Of a stretch of DNA of 64,000 nt, positions 62,546-64,000 are shown piece by piece. The notes beneath the pieces are model-generated. The model saw nothing but the letters and a program-made list of their open reading frames with translations. It was not told where the DNA came from and made no database searches. A program made the translations under genes and the position numbers. Each line of letters opens with the position of its first letter. Within the stretch, counting starts at the first letter, position 1. The DNA comes from Pseudomonas sp. MWU13-2100 (GTDB lineage Bacteria; Pseudomonadota; Gammaproteobacteria; Pseudomonadales; Pseudomonadaceae), in contig NZ_JALLIX010000006.1 of NCBI RefSeq assembly GCF_023242365.1, forward strand, positions 1-64,000, written 5' to 3'.

Positions 62546-62662
62546 TAAAAGAAAACCCGCCGAAGCGGGTTTTCTCCAAAGCAGTCCGACATCCCGTCGG
62601 CGGCCTCCATGGCCTGGTTCGATCATCCTTGATCCTGCACGCATCCTTGCGTAGCAGCGATG
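62546..62662 (-). ncRNA. RsmX-type small regulatory RNA, copy 2
   Basis: The minus strand encodes about 117 nt with four GGA-loop hairpins: ACGC-AAGGAT-GCGT (62639-62652), GATC-AAGGAT-GATC (62621-62634), GGCC-ATGGA-GGCC (62602-62614) and CGAC-GGGAT-GTCG (62587-62599). A terminator stem AAACCCGC-TTCG-GCGGGTTT follows. The overall layout, -10 (TTAATCTGTACCC versus CTAATCTAGACCC) and length match copy 1 at 57285-57400, though loops and stems have drifted together. This covariation supports a functional RNA rather than a shared repeat. Confidence 0.82.
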
Positions 62663-62717
62663 GGTACAGATTAAGCCCGGCCATGAAGGGTCAACAGAGG
62701 AGATCAGTGTCACGCCA

Positions 62718-62735
62718 TGTAAGCCTTTCGCCATA
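62718..62735 (-). promoter_or_regulatory. Candidate GacA upstream activating element, RNA copy 2
   Basis: TGTAAGCCTTTCGCCATA on the + strand begins 59 bases beyond the conserved GATGGG near the RNA start, exactly as in copy 1 (57456 versus 57397; 62718 versus 62659). A TACA lies just beyond, giving a partial dyad. Confidence 0.6.
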
Positions 62736-62771
62736 CATGGATCCAATCCTGACGATCAGGGGCAGAGCCGC

Positions 62772-63449
62772 TCACGGCGCCAGGACAGGTATGAGTGCGC
62801 GGCCGCGACTGCTGTCGTCGAACAGCGCCGCGGCCTCCAGAACCCCCAGTTGCGTGAGGATTACCTGCCACTTCGAATGATCCTGGCCGACGAACCCATG
62901 GAGGGCCTTGGGCAGGGTCCGCGCGAAGAACAGGCGTTTTTCAGTATCCAGATTCTGGTACAACACCTTCGCCACTTCGCTGAGCATCTGGCCGCGGACG
63001 GGCTTGTCGCGGTCCCGCGCCGCCGCCCCATGGCGATTGCGCGGCTGGATCGGCTGATCATCGACGAACAGATTCAACCGGGTAGTGGCGCTGATGTGGG
63101 CCACGAGCGCAAAGGTGATCGTAGCCAGGTCCCGTTGCCAACCATGGTGAAGCTCGGCGCAGAGTCCCCGCAAGCGTAGACAGGTCTCGGACAGCGGCAG
63201 CTCCAGATCTTTCCAGGCATCGCTCGCCAGGCAATGGCAAAGCGCATTCAGCGCGGCATCGACGTTGTCGAGCGCCAGGGAAGGCGCCCAGACGTTACCC
63301 GCGACGTGGTCATCCCCAGGCTGGACCTTCTCCACCAGAAAGATCAGCGACGCTTGATACAGCGCCCGGCACAACTCGCGCAGCTTCCGGATATCTCCTG
63401 CTCGCTTGTCGGCGTAGCCGGCCACGATCACACAGGGTTGCGCGTTCAT
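62772..63449 (-). CDS. Hypothetical protein, 225 residues
   Basis: No family was recognised. The protein is cytoplasmic and starts MNAQPCVIVAGYADKRAGDI with a good AGGAGT ribosome site. Features are a helical middle region (LRLRGLCAELHHGWQRDLAT), a charged central RNRHGAAARDRDKPVRGQ stretch, and an end FDDSSRGRALIPVLAP. Its stop is 36 bases from the candidate GacA element of the second small RNA, so read-through could affect that RNA. It is divergent from the MocR-type regulator. Confidence 0.65.
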   Translation of the reverse strand: MNAQPCVIVAGYADKRAGDIRKLRELCRALYQASLIFLVEKVQPGDDHVAGNVWAPSLALDNVDAALNALCHCLASDAWKDLELPLSETCLRLRGLCAELHHGWQRDLATITFALVAHISATTRLNLFVDDQPIQPRNRHGAAARDRDKPVRGQMLSEVAKVLYQNLDTEKRLFFARTLPKALHGFVGQDHSKWQVILTQLGVLEAAALFDDSSRGRALIPVLAP

Positions 63450-63647
63450 ATCAGACTCCTGGCGGGCTCAGTCATGCACAGGTACCTCGAATGTTCGATT
63501 GGGCAGTTTCAACACCTGGGGAGAACCTCTTCAATCAGCACGCCATGCGGGGAAATATGGCCTCTTGATACTAGCGAGCGGATGCCTTCTTGATCAGGGC
63601 AAGTTCGACTAGAATCCTCCGGACTTTATTGCTCGAGCGACCAGTAA

Positions 63648-64000
63648 AATGCAGGTTCAGAGAGCCGTGATCGCCGCCATTGAATTCCTTCCTGGCGAGC
63701 CACTGGTGCAACAGATCGTCGACCGCTTCTCGACAGCCATCAACCAGGATGCCTTGCAGCACGGGGCCAAGTTGCCACCGATTCGCGAACTCTCCGACCT
63801 CATGGGGGTGGGCAAGTCGACGGTGGTCGAAGCGCTGGACCGGCTGCGGGCCAAGGGCCTGATCACCTCGCGCCAGGGCTCGGGGCACTACGTCTCACGG
63901 ATTAGCGCGGCAGTGCAGGCCGGCGTCGGCCGTGAGCTGCTGCCACAAGACACCTTGAGCGTGATACGCCGTGGCCTGCTGCTGGACAACGGCACCTTGC
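63648..64000 (+). CDS. GntR/MocR family transcriptional regulator (partial, runs off the window)
   Basis: The 117 visible codons encode a GntR winged HTH (about 15-85: EPLVQQIVDRFSTAINQDAL, KLPPIRELSDLMGVGKSTVV, SRQGSGHYVSR) after a short helical lead. Spacing and the linker beginning QDTLSVIRRGLLLDNGTL are typical of MocR/PdxR proteins, whose C-terminal half is an aminotransferase-like domain. That half is outside the window. It lies divergent to the 225-residue hypothetical gene across a 198-bp gap. Confidence 0.8.

Noticed and set aside
62546..62662. Interpretation of the two RNA copies as REP-type repeats
   Set aside because: The copies keep pairing in GGA-loop hairpins while bases change, have matching promoter elements and terminators, and occur in one orientation.
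1..64000. CRISPR arrays, rRNA and tRNA genes
   Set aside because: No regularly spaced repeats or recognisable rRNA or tRNA sequence were seen in reading the window; a tRNAscan run would settle the last point.

Overview
The window looks like chromosome of a soil or plant-associated Pseudomonas of the P. fluorescens lineage. The base composition is GC-rich. It carries a Wss-type acetylated-cellulose operon, two RsmX-type small RNAs, DUF3077 genes with their intergenic repeats, a CrtZ-type hydroxylase and an NAD-dependent formate dehydrogenase. The assignment rests on gene content and recalled family resemblance, since no database was searched. No rRNA, tRNA, CRISPR array or complete insertion sequence was seen.

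Region 1 (1-10.4 kb) is accessory and partly decayed. It holds a HipBA-like pair, a DUF3077 gene behind a structured leader with a coupled 24-codon ORF, and a carboxymuconolactone decarboxylase-like/SDR/LysR cluster facing a peroxiredoxin. Next come gene remnants (HNH endonuclease tail, cytochrome c tail, DUF3077 tails), a flavin-reductase-fold protein, a duplicated and broken polymorphic-toxin/immunity module, and a ParD/ParE-type module with a palindromic operator. Region 2 (10.7-17 kb) is a tightly overlapped fdsG-fdsB-fdsA-fdsD formate dehydrogenase operon followed by a second ParE-type toxin-antitoxin pair.

Region 3 (17-31 kb) is mixed housekeeping and environmental sensing: a DUF4087 protein, a VOC protein, CrtZ, a Kdo hydroxylase, an AraC regulator divergent from an SDR, a DeoR regulator, a dCache chemoreceptor, an OmpR-type two-component system, MlaA and an aromatic amino acid permease. 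Region 4 (31-40 kb) has a frameshifted MFS transporter and an exbD-tonB-receptor-exbB-phospholipase D operon. That operon is divergent from a GNAT/PhoD pair. Together these suggest scavenging of organic phosphate or phospholipid.

Region 5 (40-55 kb) is a complete wssA-I operon on the minus strand: cellulose synthase BcsA/B/Z/C homologues plus four O-acetylation proteins. A near-perfect FleQ box lies upstream. No wssJ follows wssI. Region 6 (55-64 kb) holds a PAS-GGDEF diguanylate cyclase, which could feed the PilZ domain of WssB. It also has two paralogous Rsm-type RNAs 5.3 kb apart with identical promoter spacing, an aminotransferase/LysR divergent pair, a DedA protein, a second chemoreceptor, and a MocR-type regulator cut by the window end. 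The common theme of the right half is the planktonic-to-biofilm switch: c-di-GMP, FleQ, Gac/Rsm and cellulose.
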